Positions 28,050 through 38,322 of a DNA stretch of 64,000 bases are shown in pieces. The DNA comes from Paracoccus salsus (GTDB lineage Bacteria > Pseudomonadota > Alphaproteobacteria > Rhodobacterales > Rhodobacteraceae). Position 1 is the stretch's first letter. Every line of letters starts with the position of its first letter. Position numbers and translations under genes: made by a program. The stretch spans positions 610,460 to 674,459 of the forward strand of contig NZ_JAKGGD010000002.1 in the NCBI RefSeq assembly GCF_021556615.1. The letters are read 5' to 3'. The notes below the pieces were generated by a model. That model had not been told where the DNA came from and made no database searches. It worked only from the letters and a program-made list of their open reading frames with translations.

Positions 28050-28832
28050 ATGGACCCGAATCGCGCCTTCGGCGAAATGCCGCTACCCCTGTTCAGTCCC
28101 GCGCCCGATGACGTGGCGATGCCGGTCGCGATGGCGCGACCAGCCGGCAAGCAGGCGACGCCATCCTATCTGGCCGACCACCGCGCCCGACTGCGCGAAC
28201 GTTTCATGCAGGGTGGCGCGGCGGCCATGCCGGATTACGAACTGCTGGAGCTGGTGCTTTTCCGGGCCATTCCCCGTCAGGATGTCAAGCCGCTGGCCCG
28301 GCGCCTGATCGATCTCTTCGGGGATTTCAACCGCGTCCTGTCCGCAAACCCCGCCCGGCTGACCGAAGTCGAGGGCGTCGGTCCGGCCGTCGTTGCCGAG
28401 TTGAAGATCATCGAGGCCGCCGCTCAGCGCCTATCGCGCGCCCGCGTCATGCATCGTCCGGTGCTGTCAAGCTGGGACGCGCTGCTGGATTATTGCCACA
28501 TGGCGATGGCGCATCGCGAGATCGAACAGTTTCGCGTCCTCTATCTGGATCGCAAGAATGTCCTGATCGCCGACGAGGAACAGGGACGGGGCACGGTCGA
28601 CCACGTTCCCGTCTATCCTCGCGAAATCATCAGACGCGCCCTCGAACTGAACGCCTCGGCGCTGATTCTGGTCCACAACCACCCGTCGGGCGATCCGACC
28701 CCATCCGACCAGGACATCGCCATGACCGCACGGATCGCGCAGGCCGCCGACAGCATGGGAATCACCATCCACGACCATCTGATCATCGGCAAGTGCCGCG
28801 AGCTCAGCTTCCGCTCGGAAGGGCTGCTCTGA
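28050..28832 (+). CDS. radC: RadC-family JAMM/MPN-domain protein
   Basis: RadC family protein of 260 aa. A helix-hairpin-helix-like part (VEGVGPAVVAELK) is followed by a JAMM metalloprotease-type domain with HNHPSGDPTPSDQD, which holds the zinc ligands. RadC was once assigned to DNA repair, but that role is doubtful and its true function is unknown. It lies 57 bp after dnaJ with its own ATG and may be read from the same promoter. Confidence 0.9.
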   Translation: MDPNRAFGEMPLPLFSPAPDDVAMPVAMARPAGKQATPSYLADHRARLRERFMQGGAAAMPDYELLELVLFRAIPRQDVKPLARRLIDLFGDFNRVLSANPARLTEVEGVGPAVVAELKIIEAAAQRLSRARVMHRPVLSSWDALLDYCHMAMAHREIEQFRVLYLDRKNVLIADEEQGRGTVDHVPVYPREIIRRALELNASALILVHNHPSGDPTPSDQDIAMTARIAQAADSMGITIHDHLIIGKCRELSFRSEGLL

Positions 28833-28913
28833 GCGCGCATTGCCTGCCCCGCCCGGTCATCGTCCCGGGACCGGCATCAGGCAGGACCGGGCAAGAAGGC
28901 TCCCCGCAACCGT

Positions 28914-28935
28914 CCCGGCCACGTCCGTGGCCGGG
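28914..28935 (+). terminator. Strong hairpin after radC
   Basis: Perfect 10-bp inverted repeat CCCGGCCACG / CGTGGCCGGG around TC. There is no T run, so it is a weak terminator candidate. It separates radC from the petABC operon. Confidence 0.35.
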
Positions 28936-29104
28936 CAGCGCGACAAAAATCCAACAGATGCGGCATTATGCGCTGGTTCGCACAGGGTTATCGGCTGGAC
29001 TGACAGGGAATTGACCGTTAGAACCGCCCTCGCGAAGGCTGCGATCAGACGCGGCCCGGATTTTCGTATCGGCCGGTCCGCCGGCCCGAATTGGAGAATG
29101 ACCC

Positions 29105-29668
29105 GTGTCCCACGCAGATGATCACGTAGGCACTCGGAGGGATTTCCTCTACTTTGCCACTGCGGGCGCAGGGACGGTGGCCGCCGGTGCCGCCGCCTGG
29201 ACGCTTGTGAACCAGATGAACCCGTCCGCTGATGTTCAGGCGCTGTCGTCGATCCAGGTCGATGTCGGCGGCATCGAGACCGGAACCCAGTTGACCGTCA
29301 AATGGCTGGGCAAGCCCGTGTTCATCCGCCGCCGGACCCAGGCCGAGATCGACGAGGGTCGCGCAGTCGACCTCAACGATCTGATCGACCCGTCGGCACA
29401 GAACCCCAATCTGGGCGGCGTGGAACCGGCAACGGACGAGAACCGCACCCTGGACGAGGCCGGCGAATGGCTGGTCCAGATCGGCGTCTGCACCCATCTG
29501 GGCTGCGTGCCGATCGGCGACGGGGCCGGCGATTTCGGCGGCTGGTTCTGTCCGTGCCACGGCTCGCACTACGACACCGCCGGACGCATCCGCAGGGGCC
29601 CGGCGCCCCAGAACCTGCATATTCCCGTCGCCGAGTTCCTCGACGACACCACCATCAAGCTGGGCTGA
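29105..29668 (+). CDS. petA: Ubiquinol-cytochrome c reductase Rieske iron-sulfur subunit
   Basis: Rieske [2Fe-2S] protein of the bc1 complex; it takes the first electron from ubiquinol and passes it to cytochrome c1. The N terminus carries a twin-arginine signal-anchor ([11 protein letters not shown]) that doubles as the single membrane helix. The cluster ligands are in CTHLGC and CPCHGS. Length is 187 aa. The start is GTG after a GGAGA site. It is first of petA-petB-petC, with petB 14 bp downstream. Confidence 0.96.
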   Translation: MSHADDHVGTRRDFLYFATAGAGTVAAGAAAWTLVNQMNPSADVQALSSIQVDVGGIETGTQLTVKWLGKPVFIRRRTQAEIDEGRAVDLNDLIDPSAQNPNLGGVEPATDENRTLDEAGEWLVQIGVCTHLGCVPIGDGAGDFGGWFCPCHGSHYDTAGRIRRGPAPQNLHIPVAEFLDDTTIKLG

Positions 29669-29682
29669 GGAGGGCTTCGCAC

Positions 29683-31005
29683 ATGGCCGGTATTCCGCAC
29701 GACCATTACGAGCCCAAATCGGGCTTCGAGCGCTGGCTGCACCGCCGCCTTCCGGTGGCCGGCATCCTTTACGACACGTTGATGATTCCAACCCCCAAGA
29801 ACCTCAACTGGATGTGGATCTGGGGCGTTGTCCTGGCATTCTGCCTGGTCCTGCAGATCATCACCGGGATCGTGCTGGCGATGCACTACACGCCGCATGT
29901 CGATCTGGCATTCGCCAGCGTCGAACACATCACGCGCAACGTGAACGGTGGCTACATGCTGCGCTACCTGCATGCCAACGGCGCGTCGCTGTTCTTTGTC
30001 GCCGTCTATCTGCACATCTTCCGGGGCCTGTACTACGGCAGCTACAAGGCCCCGCGCGAAGTCACATGGATCATCGGCATGCTGATCTATCTGTGCATGA
30101 TGGGCACCGCCTTCATGGGCTACGTGCTGCCCTGGGGGCAGATGTCCTTCTGGGGCGCCACGGTCATCACCGGCCTGTTCGGCGCGATCCCCGGCATCGG
30201 GCCGTCGATCCAGACCTGGCTTCTGGGCGGGCCGGCCGTGGACAACGCCACACTGAACCGCTTCTTCTCGCTGCATTACCTTCTGCCGTTCATCATCGCG
30301 GCGTTGGTGGTGGTTCATATCTGGGCCTTCCACACGACCGGCAACAACAACCCGACCGGCGTCGAGGTCCGCAGGACCAGCAAGCAAGAAGCCCAGAAGG
30401 ACACCCTGCCGTTCTGGCCCTATTTCGTGATGAAGGACCTCTTCGCCCTTGGCGTGGTCCTGATCGTCTTCTTCGCGATCGTGGGCTTCATGCCCAACTA
30501 TCTGGGCCATGCCGACAACTATATCGAGGCGAACCCGCTGGTGACGCCCGCCCATATCGTGCCGGAATGGTATTTCCTGCCCTTCTACGCGATCCTGCGC
30601 GCGTTCGACAGCGAGGTGTGGCTGGTCCAGCTGGTCAGCTTCCTGTCCTTCGGGATCATCGACGCCAAGTTCTTCGGCGTGATCGCGATGTTCGGCGCGA
30701 TCCTGGTCATGGCGCTGGTGCCGTGGCTTGACACCAGCCGCGTGCGCTCGGGCCGCTATCGTCCGCAGTTCAAGTGGTGGTTCGGGCTGCTTTGCGTGGA
30801 TTTCGTCGTCCTGATGTGGGCGGGGGCCATGCCTGCCGAGGGGATCTATCCCTATATCGCGCTGGCCGGCTCGGCCTACTGGTTCGCCTATTTCCTGGTG
30901 ATCCTGCCGCTGCTGGGGGTGATCGAGAAGCCCGACCCGATGCCTGCGACGATCGAGGAAGACTACCTCGCGCATTACGACGCGCCAACGCGCATGGCCG
31001 AGTAA
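29683..31005 (+). CDS. petB: Cytochrome b subunit of the bc1 complex
   Basis: Membrane cytochrome b with two b-type haems and the Qo and Qi quinone sites. Key motifs are [12 protein letters not shown] and [13 protein letters not shown] (the PEWY motif of the Qo site), with paired histidines in the haem-bearing helices. At 440 aa it is the full-length bacterial form with eight helices, not the split b6/subunit IV form. The ATG at 29683 follows a GGAGG site; the frame is open further upstream inside petA, but that has no meaning. Confidence 0.96.
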   Translation: MAGIPHDHYEPKSGFERWLHRRLPVAGILYDTLMIPTPKNLNWMWIWGVVLAFCLVLQIITGIVLAMHYTPHVDLAFASVEHITRNVNGGYMLRYLHANGASLFFVAVYLHIFRGLYYGSYKAPREVTWIIGMLIYLCMMGTAFMGYVLPWGQMSFWGATVITGLFGAIPGIGPSIQTWLLGGPAVDNATLNRFFSLHYLLPFIIAALVVVHIWAFHTTGNNNPTGVEVRRTSKQEAQKDTLPFWPYFVMKDLFALGVVLIVFFAIVGFMPNYLGHADNYIEANPLVTPAHIVPEWYFLPFYAILRAFDSEVWLVQLVSFLSFGIIDAKFFGVIAMFGAILVMALVPWLDTSRVRSGRYRPQFKWWFGLLCVDFVVLMWAGAMPAEGIYPYIALAGSAYWFAYFLVILPLLGVIEKPDPMPATIEEDYLAHYDAPTRMAE

Positions 31006-31017
31006 GGAGAGCCATCA

Positions 31018-32319
31018 ATGACCCTGAGAACCAAGACGCTCACGGCTGTTGCGGCCCTGACCCTGTCCGCGACCGGCTTTGCGCTGGCGCAGGAGGGCTC
31101 GACCACGACGGTGCCGATGGAGCAGCCGGGCGAGGCCCAGGTCGCGCCCGATCAAGGCACGACCTTCGTCGCAACACCGGACGAGACGGTCGAACCGGCG
31201 GCGGGCGACGCGGCCGCCGAGGACGTCACGGCAGAACCTGCCCAGGAACAGTCGGCCGATCAGGCCGAAGCCGAGGCAGAATCACCACAGGACGACAGCG
31301 CCGCCGAGGACACGGGCGCCGAACAGGAAGCCGCAGCGGACGCTGAAGCCGGTGCCGACGATGAGTCGGCCGACGGTCAGACGGCCGAAGCCGAAGACGG
31401 GCAAGAGCCCGTTGACGCTGAAACCACGGACGCTGAAGCCACCGAAGCTGAAGCAACGGACGCGGAAGCCGCGGAAGCTGAAGTCGTGGACGCAGAAGTC
31501 GTGGACGCAGAAGTCGCGGCCGCCCGGGACGGCATCGAAACGGCCGACGCGGGTGACGACCATGCCGAGGAAGATCATGGTGCCGGCGATCACGCCACTG
31601 TCCATATCGAAGACATCGCGTTCAGCTTCGAGGGACCGTTTGGCAAGTATGACCAGTTCCAGCTTCAGCGCGGTTTGCAAGTCTATACCGAGGTGTGCTC
31701 GGCCTGCCACGGCATGAAGTTCGTCCCGATCCGTACCCTGCATGACGAAGGCGGGCCGGGGCTGCCCGAGGATCAGGTTCGTGCCTATGCCGCCTCGATG
31801 ATCGAGATCACCGACCAGGAAACCGGCGAAGACCGTCCGCGCCTGCCGACCGACCACTTCCCGGCGGTCAGCGGCGAGGGCATGGGGCCCGACCTCTCGT
31901 TGATGGCAAAGGCCCGCGCCGGGTTCCACGGACCCTACGGCACCGGCATCAACCAGCTGCTCAGGGGCGGCGGGGGCCCGGAATACATCCACGCCCTGCT
32001 GACCGGCTATACCGGCGAGGAAATGGAGCAGGCGGGTTCGCTGTTCTATGAGAACACCGCCTTCTCATCGGGCTACATCTCGATGGCACCGCCGCTGTAC
32101 GAGGATCTGGTGACCTACGAGGACGGCACCCCCGCCACGGTTGACCAGATGGCCCGTGACGTGTCGGCCTTCCTGATGTGGACCGCCGAACCGAAGATGA
32201 TGGACCGCAAGATGGTCGGTTTCGTGTCGGTTCTGTTCCTGATCGTGCTGACCGCGCTGCTGTACCTGACCAACAAGCGGCTTTGGGCGCCCCACAAGGG
32301 CAAGAAACGGGAACACTGA
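31018..32319 (+). CDS. petC: Cytochrome c1 with long acidic N-terminal extension
   Basis: Haem c subunit that passes electrons from the Rieske protein to cytochrome c. A Sec signal peptide (about 1-24) is followed by ~170 residues extremely rich in Ala, Glu and Asp, with short repeats of the type TDAEATEAE and VVDAE. The haem site is CSACH (227-231), the likely axial Met lies in SMAPPLY, and one C-terminal helix anchors the protein. At 433 aa it is far longer than most cytochromes c1. Such an acidic insert is known in Paracoccus, where it is thought to help docking of cytochrome c; this is a main reason for the genus guess. Confidence 0.95.
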   Translation: MTLRTKTLTAVAALTLSATGFALAQEGSTTTVPMEQPGEAQVAPDQGTTFVATPDETVEPAAGDAAAEDVTAEPAQEQSADQAEAEAESPQDDSAAEDTGAEQEAAADAEAGADDESADGQTAEAEDGQEPVDAETTDAEATEAEATDAEAAEAEVVDAEVVDAEVAAARDGIETADAGDDHAEEDHGAGDHATVHIEDIAFSFEGPFGKYDQFQLQRGLQVYTEVCSACHGMKFVPIRTLHDEGGPGLPEDQVRAYAASMIEITDQETGEDRPRLPTDHFPAVSGEGMGPDLSLMAKARAGFHGPYGTGINQLLRGGGGPEYIHALLTGYTGEEMEQAGSLFYENTAFSSGYISMAPPLYEDLVTYEDGTPATVDQMARDVSAFLMWTAEPKMMDRKMVGFVSVLFLIVLTALLYLTNKRLWAPHKGKKREH

Positions 32320-32341
32320 TCCCGACACGCCCGGACACCCT

Positions 32342-32374
32342 GAACGCGCCCCTTTTCGGGGCGCGTTCTTCGTT
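32342..32374 (+). terminator. Rho-independent terminator of petABC
   Basis: Perfect 11-bp stem GAACGCGCCCC / GGGGCGCGTTC with a 5-base loop, followed by TTCGTT, directly after petC. Confidence 0.75.
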
Positions 32375-32430
32375 ACTGGACAAGCCTTGTCCCGGGCGGT
32401 CAGATTGGGCCGGGAAGCAAGGGGACGCTC

Positions 32431-33309
32431 ATGGCGATCTGGAATCTGGGCTCGATCAATATCGACCACGTCTACCGGCTGGTCCACCTGCCCCAGCCCG
32501 GAGAGACGGTTCCTTCGCAGGCCTATTCCGTCGGACTGGGCGGCAAGGGCGCCAACCAGTCCGTGGCGGCGGCGCAGGCGGGCGCGATGACCCATCACCT
32601 GGGCGCGATAGGCCGCGATGATGAATGGGTGGTGGATCGGTTGCGCGCGGCAGGCGTGTGCCCCGCCGATATCCAGCGCCTGCCGGGCGAGGTCACCGGC
32701 CATGCGGTCATCCTGGTGGACCGAGACGCGGAAAACGCCATCGTCATCCATCCCGGGGCAAACCGCGCGATTTCGGCAGAGGACCTTCGCGGCGCCCTGA
32801 AGCGGATCAAGGCCCAGGACACGCTGCTGATCCAGAATGAAACCGGTTGCCAGATCGAGGCCGCACGCATCGCACGCGCAACCGGTGCGCGGGTGATCTA
32901 CTCCGCCGCGCCGTTCGATATCGACGCGGTCCGCGACGTGCTGCCGCATGTCTCGGTTCTGGCCATGAATGCGGGTGAGGCCGAACAGCTGTTCGCCGCG
33001 CTGTCTGGAGAACTGCCGGTCGAGGGATTGCTGATCACGCGTGGCGCCGAGGGGGCCGAATATCGCGATCTGCGGCGCGGGGTCACGCATCGCCAGCCGG
33101 CTTTTCGGGTGGCGCCCGTCGATACGACCGCGGCGGGCGATACCTTCGCGGGTTATTTCGCAGCCGCGCTGGACCGGGGAGACACTGTCGCAGACGCGCT
33201 TCGCCTGGCAGCCGCGGCTGCCGCACTGAAGGTAACCCGGCCAGGCGCAAGCGACGCGATCCCGACGCTGGAGGAGGTGCTGGACTTCATCCGGTCGCAG
33301 GACGCCTGA
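32431..33309 (+). CDS. PfkB-family sugar kinase (ribokinase-like)
   Basis: Carbohydrate kinase of 292 aa. The N-terminal signature GLGGKGANQSVAAA and the C-terminal DTTAAGDTFAGYF identify the family; the catalytic Asp is in AAGD, where most ribokinases have GAGD. The closest named type is ribokinase, but no ribose transport or regulator genes are nearby, so the sugar is not certain. It stands alone between the petABC terminator and the convergent phoB. Confidence 0.83.
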   Translation: MAIWNLGSINIDHVYRLVHLPQPGETVPSQAYSVGLGGKGANQSVAAAQAGAMTHHLGAIGRDDEWVVDRLRAAGVCPADIQRLPGEVTGHAVILVDRDAENAIVIHPGANRAISAEDLRGALKRIKAQDTLLIQNETGCQIEAARIARATGARVIYSAAPFDIDAVRDVLPHVSVLAMNAGEAEQLFAALSGELPVEGLLITRGAEGAEYRDLRRGVTHRQPAFRVAPVDTTAAGDTFAGYFAAALDRGDTVADALRLAAAAAALKVTRPGASDAIPTLEEVLDFIRSQDA

Positions 33310-33325
33310 CAGCCGCCGGGCGGAG

Positions 33326-34015
33326 TCAGCCCAGCGCGTAACCGGTCCCGCGCACCGTGCGGACCGGGTTTTCGCCGCCATTCTGCATCAGCGCCTTGCG
33401 CAGCCTGCCGACATGCACGTCGATCGTGCGGGTGTCGACATAGATGTCACGGCCCCAGACCCGGTCCAGCAACTGTTCGCGCGTCCATACGCGGCCCGGC
33501 TTTTCCATCAGGGTCGACAGCAGACGGAACTCGGTCGGGCCAAGATGCAGCGGCTGACCGGCGCGAAAGACGCGATGCTCGGCGGCATCGAGGATGATGT
33601 CGGCATAGCTGAGCCGCTCTCCCATGCTGGCAGGGCGCGTCCGGCGCAACTGCGTGCGCAGCCGGGCCATCAGCTCGACCACGGAGTAGGGCTTGACGAC
33701 GTAATCGTCGGCACCGGTTTCCAGACCGCGCACACGGTCGGATTCCTCTCCGCGCGCCGACAGCATGATGATCGGGATGCCGCGCGTCGCCGGATCGGCC
33801 TTGACCTGACGGCAGACCTCGATCCCGCTGACCTTGGGCAGCATCCAGTCCAGCACCATCAGATCGGGCTGTTCTTCCTGAACCAGCAGCAGCGCGTCCT
33901 CTCCGTTGTCGGCGACGACCACCTCGAACCCTTCCGATTCGAGGTTGTACTGCAACACCTCGCGCTGCGCGCCTTCGTCCTCGACGACCAGCACGCAGGG
34001 GCTTTGACGGGACAT
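33326..34015 (-). CDS. phoB: Phosphate regulon response regulator PhoB
   Basis: OmpR-type response regulator of 229 aa that binds Pho boxes when phosphorylated. The receiver domain has the acidic pocket (VVEDE) and phospho-acceptor Asp56 in VLDWMLP; the C-terminal winged helix contains VWTREQLLDRVWG and VDVHVGRLRKAL. It is the last gene of pstSCAB-phoU-phoB, so it is likely self-amplified through the Pho box before pstS. The usual sensor kinase gene phoR is not adjacent and must lie elsewhere. Confidence 0.94.
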   Translation of the reverse strand: MSRQSPCVLVVEDEGAQREVLQYNLESEGFEVVVADNGEDALLLVQEEQPDLMVLDWMLPKVSGIEVCRQVKADPATRGIPIIMLSARGEESDRVRGLETGADDYVVKPYSVVELMARLRTQLRRTRPASMGERLSYADIILDAAEHRVFRAGQPLHLGPTEFRLLSTLMEKPGRVWTREQLLDRVWGRDIYVDTRTIDVHVGRLRKALMQNGGENPVRTVRGTGYALG

Positions 34016-34020
34016 CGGGC

Positions 34021-34743
34021 TTACCCTTCCGTGATTTCCGCTGTATCGGCGGGGACCGAATTGCCCTTGGGCCGCGCGTCATCCGGCATCTCGCCGGTCA
34101 CCAGGTAGATCACCTGCTCGGCGATGGCCGTGGCGTGATCGCCCATGCGTTCGGTATTCTTGGCAAGAAAATGCAGATGCATGCAGGCGGTGATATTGCG
34201 CGGGTCCTCCATCATGTGGGTCAGGAACTCGCGGAACAGCGCGTTGTACATCTGGTCCACCTCAAGATCGCGCTGGCGGACATCCTCGGCCAGTTCCGCA
34301 TCGCGGCGGATATAGCTGTCCAGCGCGTCCTGAAGCATCTTGCTGACCGCCACGCTCATCCGGCGCAGGGCGATGCCCGATCCTTCGATGGCGGGAAGAT
34401 GAGACAGGACCGCGGTGCGCTTGGCCATGTTCTTGGCATAGTCCCCGACCCGTTCCAGCGATGCCCCGATCTTGATGACCGCCAGCACCATCCGCAGATC
34501 GGTCGCGGTCGGGGCACGCAGGGCGATCAGCCTCGCCGCATCCTCGTTGATCCGGACTTCCATCGCGTCGATGGCCTTGTCGCGACGGCGGACCTGTTCG
34601 GCCAGCTCTTCGTCGCGGTTTTCCAGCGCGGTCGCCGCGTCCGTGATCGACGCTTCGACCATGCCGCCCATCTTCACCACCTGAGCCTGGATGGTTTCCA
34701 GATCGCGGTCGAACGCCGAGGATATGTGTTTGTCGCGGTTCAT
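34021..34743 (-). CDS. phoU: Phosphate transport regulator PhoU
   Basis: Negative regulator that couples Pst transporter activity to Pho signalling and limits phosphate uptake. The 240-aa protein has the two PhoU three-helix repeats with metal-binding motifs (ERVGDYAKNMAKR and ERMGDHATAIAEQ). It lies 20 bp after pstB and 5 bp before phoB, consistent with one transcript. Confidence 0.94.
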   Translation of the reverse strand: MNRDKHISSAFDRDLETIQAQVVKMGGMVEASITDAATALENRDEELAEQVRRRDKAIDAMEVRINEDAARLIALRAPTATDLRMVLAVIKIGASLERVGDYAKNMAKRTAVLSHLPAIEGSGIALRRMSVAVSKMLQDALDSYIRRDAELAEDVRQRDLEVDQMYNALFREFLTHMMEDPRNITACMHLHFLAKNTERMGDHATAIAEQVIYLVTGEMPDDARPKGNSVPADTAEITEG

Positions 34744-34763
34744 CTTGCCTGGCTCCCTGCCCG

Positions 34764-35561
34764 TCAGCCGATCCGGCCCGAGATATAGGACTCGGTCCTT
34801 GGATCTTGCGGTTTCGTGAAGATCTCGTCGGTTTCACCGTATTCCACGAGGCTGCCCAGGTGGAAGAAGGCGGTCTTCTGGCTGACGCGCGCGGCCTGCT
34901 GCATCGAATGGGTGACGATCACGACCGAAAAGTCCTGCCGCAGGTGGTCGATCAGTTCCTCGACCTGGCCAGTCGCGATCGGGTCCAGCGCGCTGCACGG
35001 CTCGTCCATCAGCAGCATTTCAGGCGAGGTCGCGATGGCGCGGGCGATGCACAGACGCTGTTGCTGGCCGCCCGAAAGCCCGGTGCCGGGCTCTTGCAGG
35101 CGATCCTTCACCTCGTTCCACAGGGCCGCGTCACGCAGCGATCGTTCGACGATCTCGTCCAGTTCGGCGCGGTTTCGGGCAAGGCCGTGAATGCGCGGGC
35201 CGTACGAGACGTTGTCATAGATCGACTTCGGAAACGGGTTCGGCTTCTGGAACACCATGCCGACGCGCGCGCGCAGCTGGACCGGATCGATGCTGCGGTC
35301 ATAGATATCCTCGCCGTCCAGCCGGATCTCGCCTTCGATACGTGCCGAGGGAATGCTGTCGTTCATCCGGTTTATGCAGCGCAGAAAAGTCGATTTCCCG
35401 CAGCCCGACGGGCCGATGAAGGCGGTGACGGTCTTGTCGAGGATATCCACATCGACATCCTTGATGGCGTGCGTTTCGCCGTACCAGACCTGCACATTTC
35501 TTGCCGATATCTTGATTTCGTCCTGGCCCACGGCATTCTCCACTCGATTCATATCGTACAT
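34764..35561 (-). CDS. pstB: Phosphate ABC transporter ATP-binding protein PstB
   Basis: ATPase of the high-affinity phosphate importer. It has Walker A GPSGCGKS, the signature LSGGQQQR and Walker [13 protein letters not shown], plus the PstB-typical CINRMND after Walker A. Length from the ATG at 35561 is 265 aa; a strong AAGGAGG site lies just before that start. It sits 19 bp downstream of pstA. Confidence 0.96.
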   Translation of the reverse strand: MYDMNRVENAVGQDEIKISARNVQVWYGETHAIKDVDVDILDKTVTAFIGPSGCGKSTFLRCINRMNDSIPSARIEGEIRLDGEDIYDRSIDPVQLRARVGMVFQKPNPFPKSIYDNVSYGPRIHGLARNRAELDEIVERSLRDAALWNEVKDRLQEPGTGLSGGQQQRLCIARAIATSPEMLLMDEPCSALDPIATGQVEELIDHLRQDFSVVIVTHSMQQAARVSQKTAFFHLGSLVEYGETDEIFTKPQDPRTESYISGRIG

Positions 35562-35580
35562 CCTGGCCTCCTTTCGGCCC

Positions 35581-36873
35581 TCACCAGCGGCGCTCGAAGC
35601 GGCTGCGCAGGTAGATGGCGATTGCGTTCATCATCACGAGGAACCCCAGCAACACCAGGATAGCCGCCGATGTGCGGGCCACAAAGCCCCGTTCGGGGCT
35701 GTCTGCCCAGATGAAGATCTGCGTCGGCAGCGCGGTCGCGGCATCGAAGGGCGACGAGGGCGCTGCCGTCACAAAAGCGTTCATGCCGATCAGCAGCAAC
35801 GGCGCGGTTTCCCCCAAGGCCTGCGCCAGACCGATGATCGTCCCGGTCAGGATGCCGGGCATGGCCAGCGGAAGGACGTGGCCGAACACCACCTGCTGCT
35901 TCGACGCGCCAACCCCCAGCGCAGCCTCGCGGATCGACGGTGGCACGGCCTTCAGCGCCGCGCGGGTCGCGATGATGATCGTCGGCAGCGTCATCAGCGA
36001 CAGCGTCAGGCCGCCGACGAACGGCGCCGATCGCGGCATCCCGAACCAGCCCAGGAACACCGCCAGCGCAAGCAGGCCGAACACGACCGAAGGCACGGCC
36101 GCCAGATTGTTGATGTTGACCTCAATCACGTCGCTGAGCTTGTTCTTCGGGGCGAATTCCTCAAGATAGATCGCCGCCCCGATCCCCAGCGGGAACGAGA
36201 TCAGGAAGCACACCAGCAGCGCATAGGCCGACCCGATGATCGCGCCCTTCAGGCCGGCCAGTTCGGGAAAGCGCGAATCGGCGTTGGTCAGCAGCGCCCA
36301 GTTGATCGGCAGGGTGATGCGCCCCTCGTCTTGCAGCTGCTTGAAGGCCGCGATGTCGGTGTCGTCAAGGCGTCGCAGCGCCTCGTCCGAATCGATATCG
36401 ACATTGCCCTTGTTCAGTTGGTCGTAAGGGTCCGAGGTCGGAACATTGATCCGGACTGTCTGACCGATCAGCGACGGATCGTCCACGACCCTGTCGCGCA
36501 CGACAAACTGCGCGGCATTCGACAGGATGCCGGCCAGCGCGCGCAGTTCGGACGGGTCGGCATCCGGGAAGGTCGTCTGCATGGCATCGCGCATGACCGT
36601 GCGATAGTTCCCGTCGGCCGGGTTGGCCGGATCGACGAGTTCGGCCGAGATCGGCACCTCGATCGCGACATGCGTCTGGCGAAACGCCTGCGCGCCACCC
36701 GAGATCAGCGTCCACAGAAGGATCGCCAGCATCAGGAAGGCAAGACCGATCGCAGCCAGGCCAAAGCCACGCAGGACAATCTCGCCGCGGCGGCGGCGGG
36801 CGAGGTTCTTGCGAAACTGTTCCGAGTTCCAGTCGTGGTTCCGCGTCGGAGAGCCGGTGGTCTGTTCGGTCAT
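35581..36873 (-). CDS. pstA: Phosphate ABC transporter permease PstA
   Basis: Inner-membrane permease of the Pst importer. The C-terminal ~280 residues are a standard binding-protein-dependent permease domain ([29 protein letters not shown]). The N-terminal ~150 residues add a helix and a large periplasmic region, making it about 430 aa against about 296 in E. coli; such long forms are common in alphaproteobacteria. The open frame begins at a GTG (36903) and an ATG at 36894 overlaps pstC; I prefer the ATG at 36873 just after the pstC stop, but this is not certain. Confidence 0.9.
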   Translation of the reverse strand: MTEQTTGSPTRNHDWNSEQFRKNLARRRRGEIVLRGFGLAAIGLAFLMLAILLWTLISGGAQAFRQTHVAIEVPISAELVDPANPADGNYRTVMRDAMQTTFPDADPSELRALAGILSNAAQFVVRDRVVDDPSLIGQTVRINVPTSDPYDQLNKGNVDIDSDEALRRLDDTDIAAFKQLQDEGRITLPINWALLTNADSRFPELAGLKGAIIGSAYALLVCFLISFPLGIGAAIYLEEFAPKNKLSDVIEVNINNLAAVPSVVFGLLALAVFLGWFGMPRSAPFVGGLTLSLMTLPTIIIATRAALKAVPPSIREAALGVGASKQQVVFGHVLPLAMPGILTGTIIGLAQALGETAPLLLIGMNAFVTAAPSSPFDAATALPTQIFIWADSPERGFVARTSAAILVLLGFLVMMNAIAIYLRSRFERRW

Positions 36874-36886
36874 GTCGCGTCGAGCC

Positions 36887-38263
36887 TCAGTCATAGAGTT
36901 CACGATATTTGCGCACGACGCGCAGGGCGACGATGTTGATCATCAGGGTCACGATGAACAGCATCAGACCCAGCGCAAAGGCGGCCAGCGTCTTGGGGCT
37001 GTCGAAGGCAGTGTCGCCGATCAGCAGCGTCACGATCTGGACGGTCACGGTGGTCACGCTGTCCAGCGGATTGATGGTCATCTTGGCGATCAGCCCGGCG
37101 GCCATGACCACGATCATCGTCTCGCCGATCGCCCGGCTGATGGCCAGAAGCACGCCGCCCACGATGCCCGGGATGGCGGCGGGAAACAGCACTTTCAGCA
37201 CCGTCTCGGACCGCGTGGCGCCCAGCGCCATGCTGCCATCGCGCAGACTGCGCGGGACCGCCGACAGCGCGTCGTCGGCGAAGGACGAGATGAAGGGGAT
37301 CAGCATGATGGCCATGACACCACCGGCGGCAAGCGCGGTATTCGGTGCCACCGGAATGCCCAGCGCAGCCCCCCAGGCGCGGATCGCCGGCGCCACGGTC
37401 AGGATGGCGAAGAACCCGTACACCACCGTCGGAATGCCGGCCAGGATCTCCAGCAGCGGCTTCGCGATGCCGCGAAAGCCCGGGCTGGCGAATTCGTTCA
37501 GGTAGATCGCGGACATCAGCCCGACGGGAACAGAGATGGTGATCGCGACAAAGGTGATGACCAGCGTGCCCAGCAGAACCGGGATCCAGCCAAACGCGCC
37601 TTCGGCAGCGATCTGGTCGGCCCGGATCGGGATCTGCGGTTCCCAGCTTGTGCCGAACAGGAATTCGGTAATCGGCACCATCTGGAAGAACCGGATCGAT
37701 TCGAAGACCAGTGACAGCACGATGCCGACGGTCACGAAGATGGCGAACAGCGAACAGGCGATCAGCAGGCCATAGATGATCCTCTCGACCGCCTGACGGG
37801 CACGGAATTCCGAGGCCACGCTGCGTCGCGTCACGAAAAGCGCTGCCGCGCTTATCAGTGCGACCACCGCCAGCAACAGCCAGCCGGCCATCGCCTGCAA
37901 CGCATTCAGGCGCTCGGCGGCCTCGATCTTCCAGGGTTCCGGGGTTCCGAAGACGCGACCCCGCGCGATCGAATGGATTTCGCTCTTGATCAGTTGGACC
38001 ATGCCCGTGTCGACGTTCTCGGTCGCCCCGTCCGGCAGGCCCGACATGATGATGGCGTCGATCACCGAACTTTGCAACGCAAGCCATAGCAGCGTCACGA
38101 TGATCGCCGGCACCAGAACCGCAAGCGCGGCATACATCCCGTGGAACATTCCAAGAGAGTGCAGACGTTGCCCGCCGTCGCGAAGGGCCAGTGCGGCCCG
38201 CCTGTTCATCATGTAACCAGCAAGCGCTGCCGTCAGCAGCATCGCAAAGGCTATTCCCGTCAT
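36887..38263 (-). CDS. pstC: Phosphate ABC transporter permease PstC
   Basis: Second inner-membrane permease of the Pst importer, 458 aa. The C-terminal permease domain includes DGSMALGATRSETVLKVLFPAAIPGIVGG. Like PstA it has an extended N-terminal region with extra helices and a periplasmic part, longer than the enteric protein (319 aa). The ATG at 38263 has a GAGG site. A strong hairpin lies between pstS and this gene, probably to keep the permease level below that of the binding protein. Confidence 0.93.
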   Translation of the reverse strand: MTGIAFAMLLTAALAGYMMNRRAALALRDGGQRLHSLGMFHGMYAALAVLVPAIIVTLLWLALQSSVIDAIIMSGLPDGATENVDTGMVQLIKSEIHSIARGRVFGTPEPWKIEAAERLNALQAMAGWLLLAVVALISAAALFVTRRSVASEFRARQAVERIIYGLLIACSLFAIFVTVGIVLSLVFESIRFFQMVPITEFLFGTSWEPQIPIRADQIAAEGAFGWIPVLLGTLVITFVAITISVPVGLMSAIYLNEFASPGFRGIAKPLLEILAGIPTVVYGFFAILTVAPAIRAWGAALGIPVAPNTALAAGGVMAIMLIPFISSFADDALSAVPRSLRDGSMALGATRSETVLKVLFPAAIPGIVGGVLLAISRAIGETMIVVMAAGLIAKMTINPLDSVTTVTVQIVTLLIGDTAFDSPKTLAAFALGLMLFIVTLMINIVALRVVRKYRELYD

Positions 38264-38284
38264 GCCGACCTCGTGGGAAGAGAG

Positions 38285-38312
38285 GCTCCGCCCGGACCAG
38301 TCCGGGCGGAGC
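38285..38312 (-). promoter_or_regulatory. Perfect 12-bp hairpin between pstS and pstC
   Basis: GCTCCGCCCGGA and TCCGGGCGGAGC flank a 4-base loop. There is no T run, so it more likely protects the 3' end of pstS mRNA or partly slows transcription than terminates it. Confidence 0.55.
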
Positions 38313-38322
38313 GGAGGCGTTG

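Noticed and set aside
32431..33309. Loss of activity in the PfkB kinase because GAGD is AAGD
   Set aside because: As I recall, AAGD occurs in many active family members; the catalytic Asp is kept.
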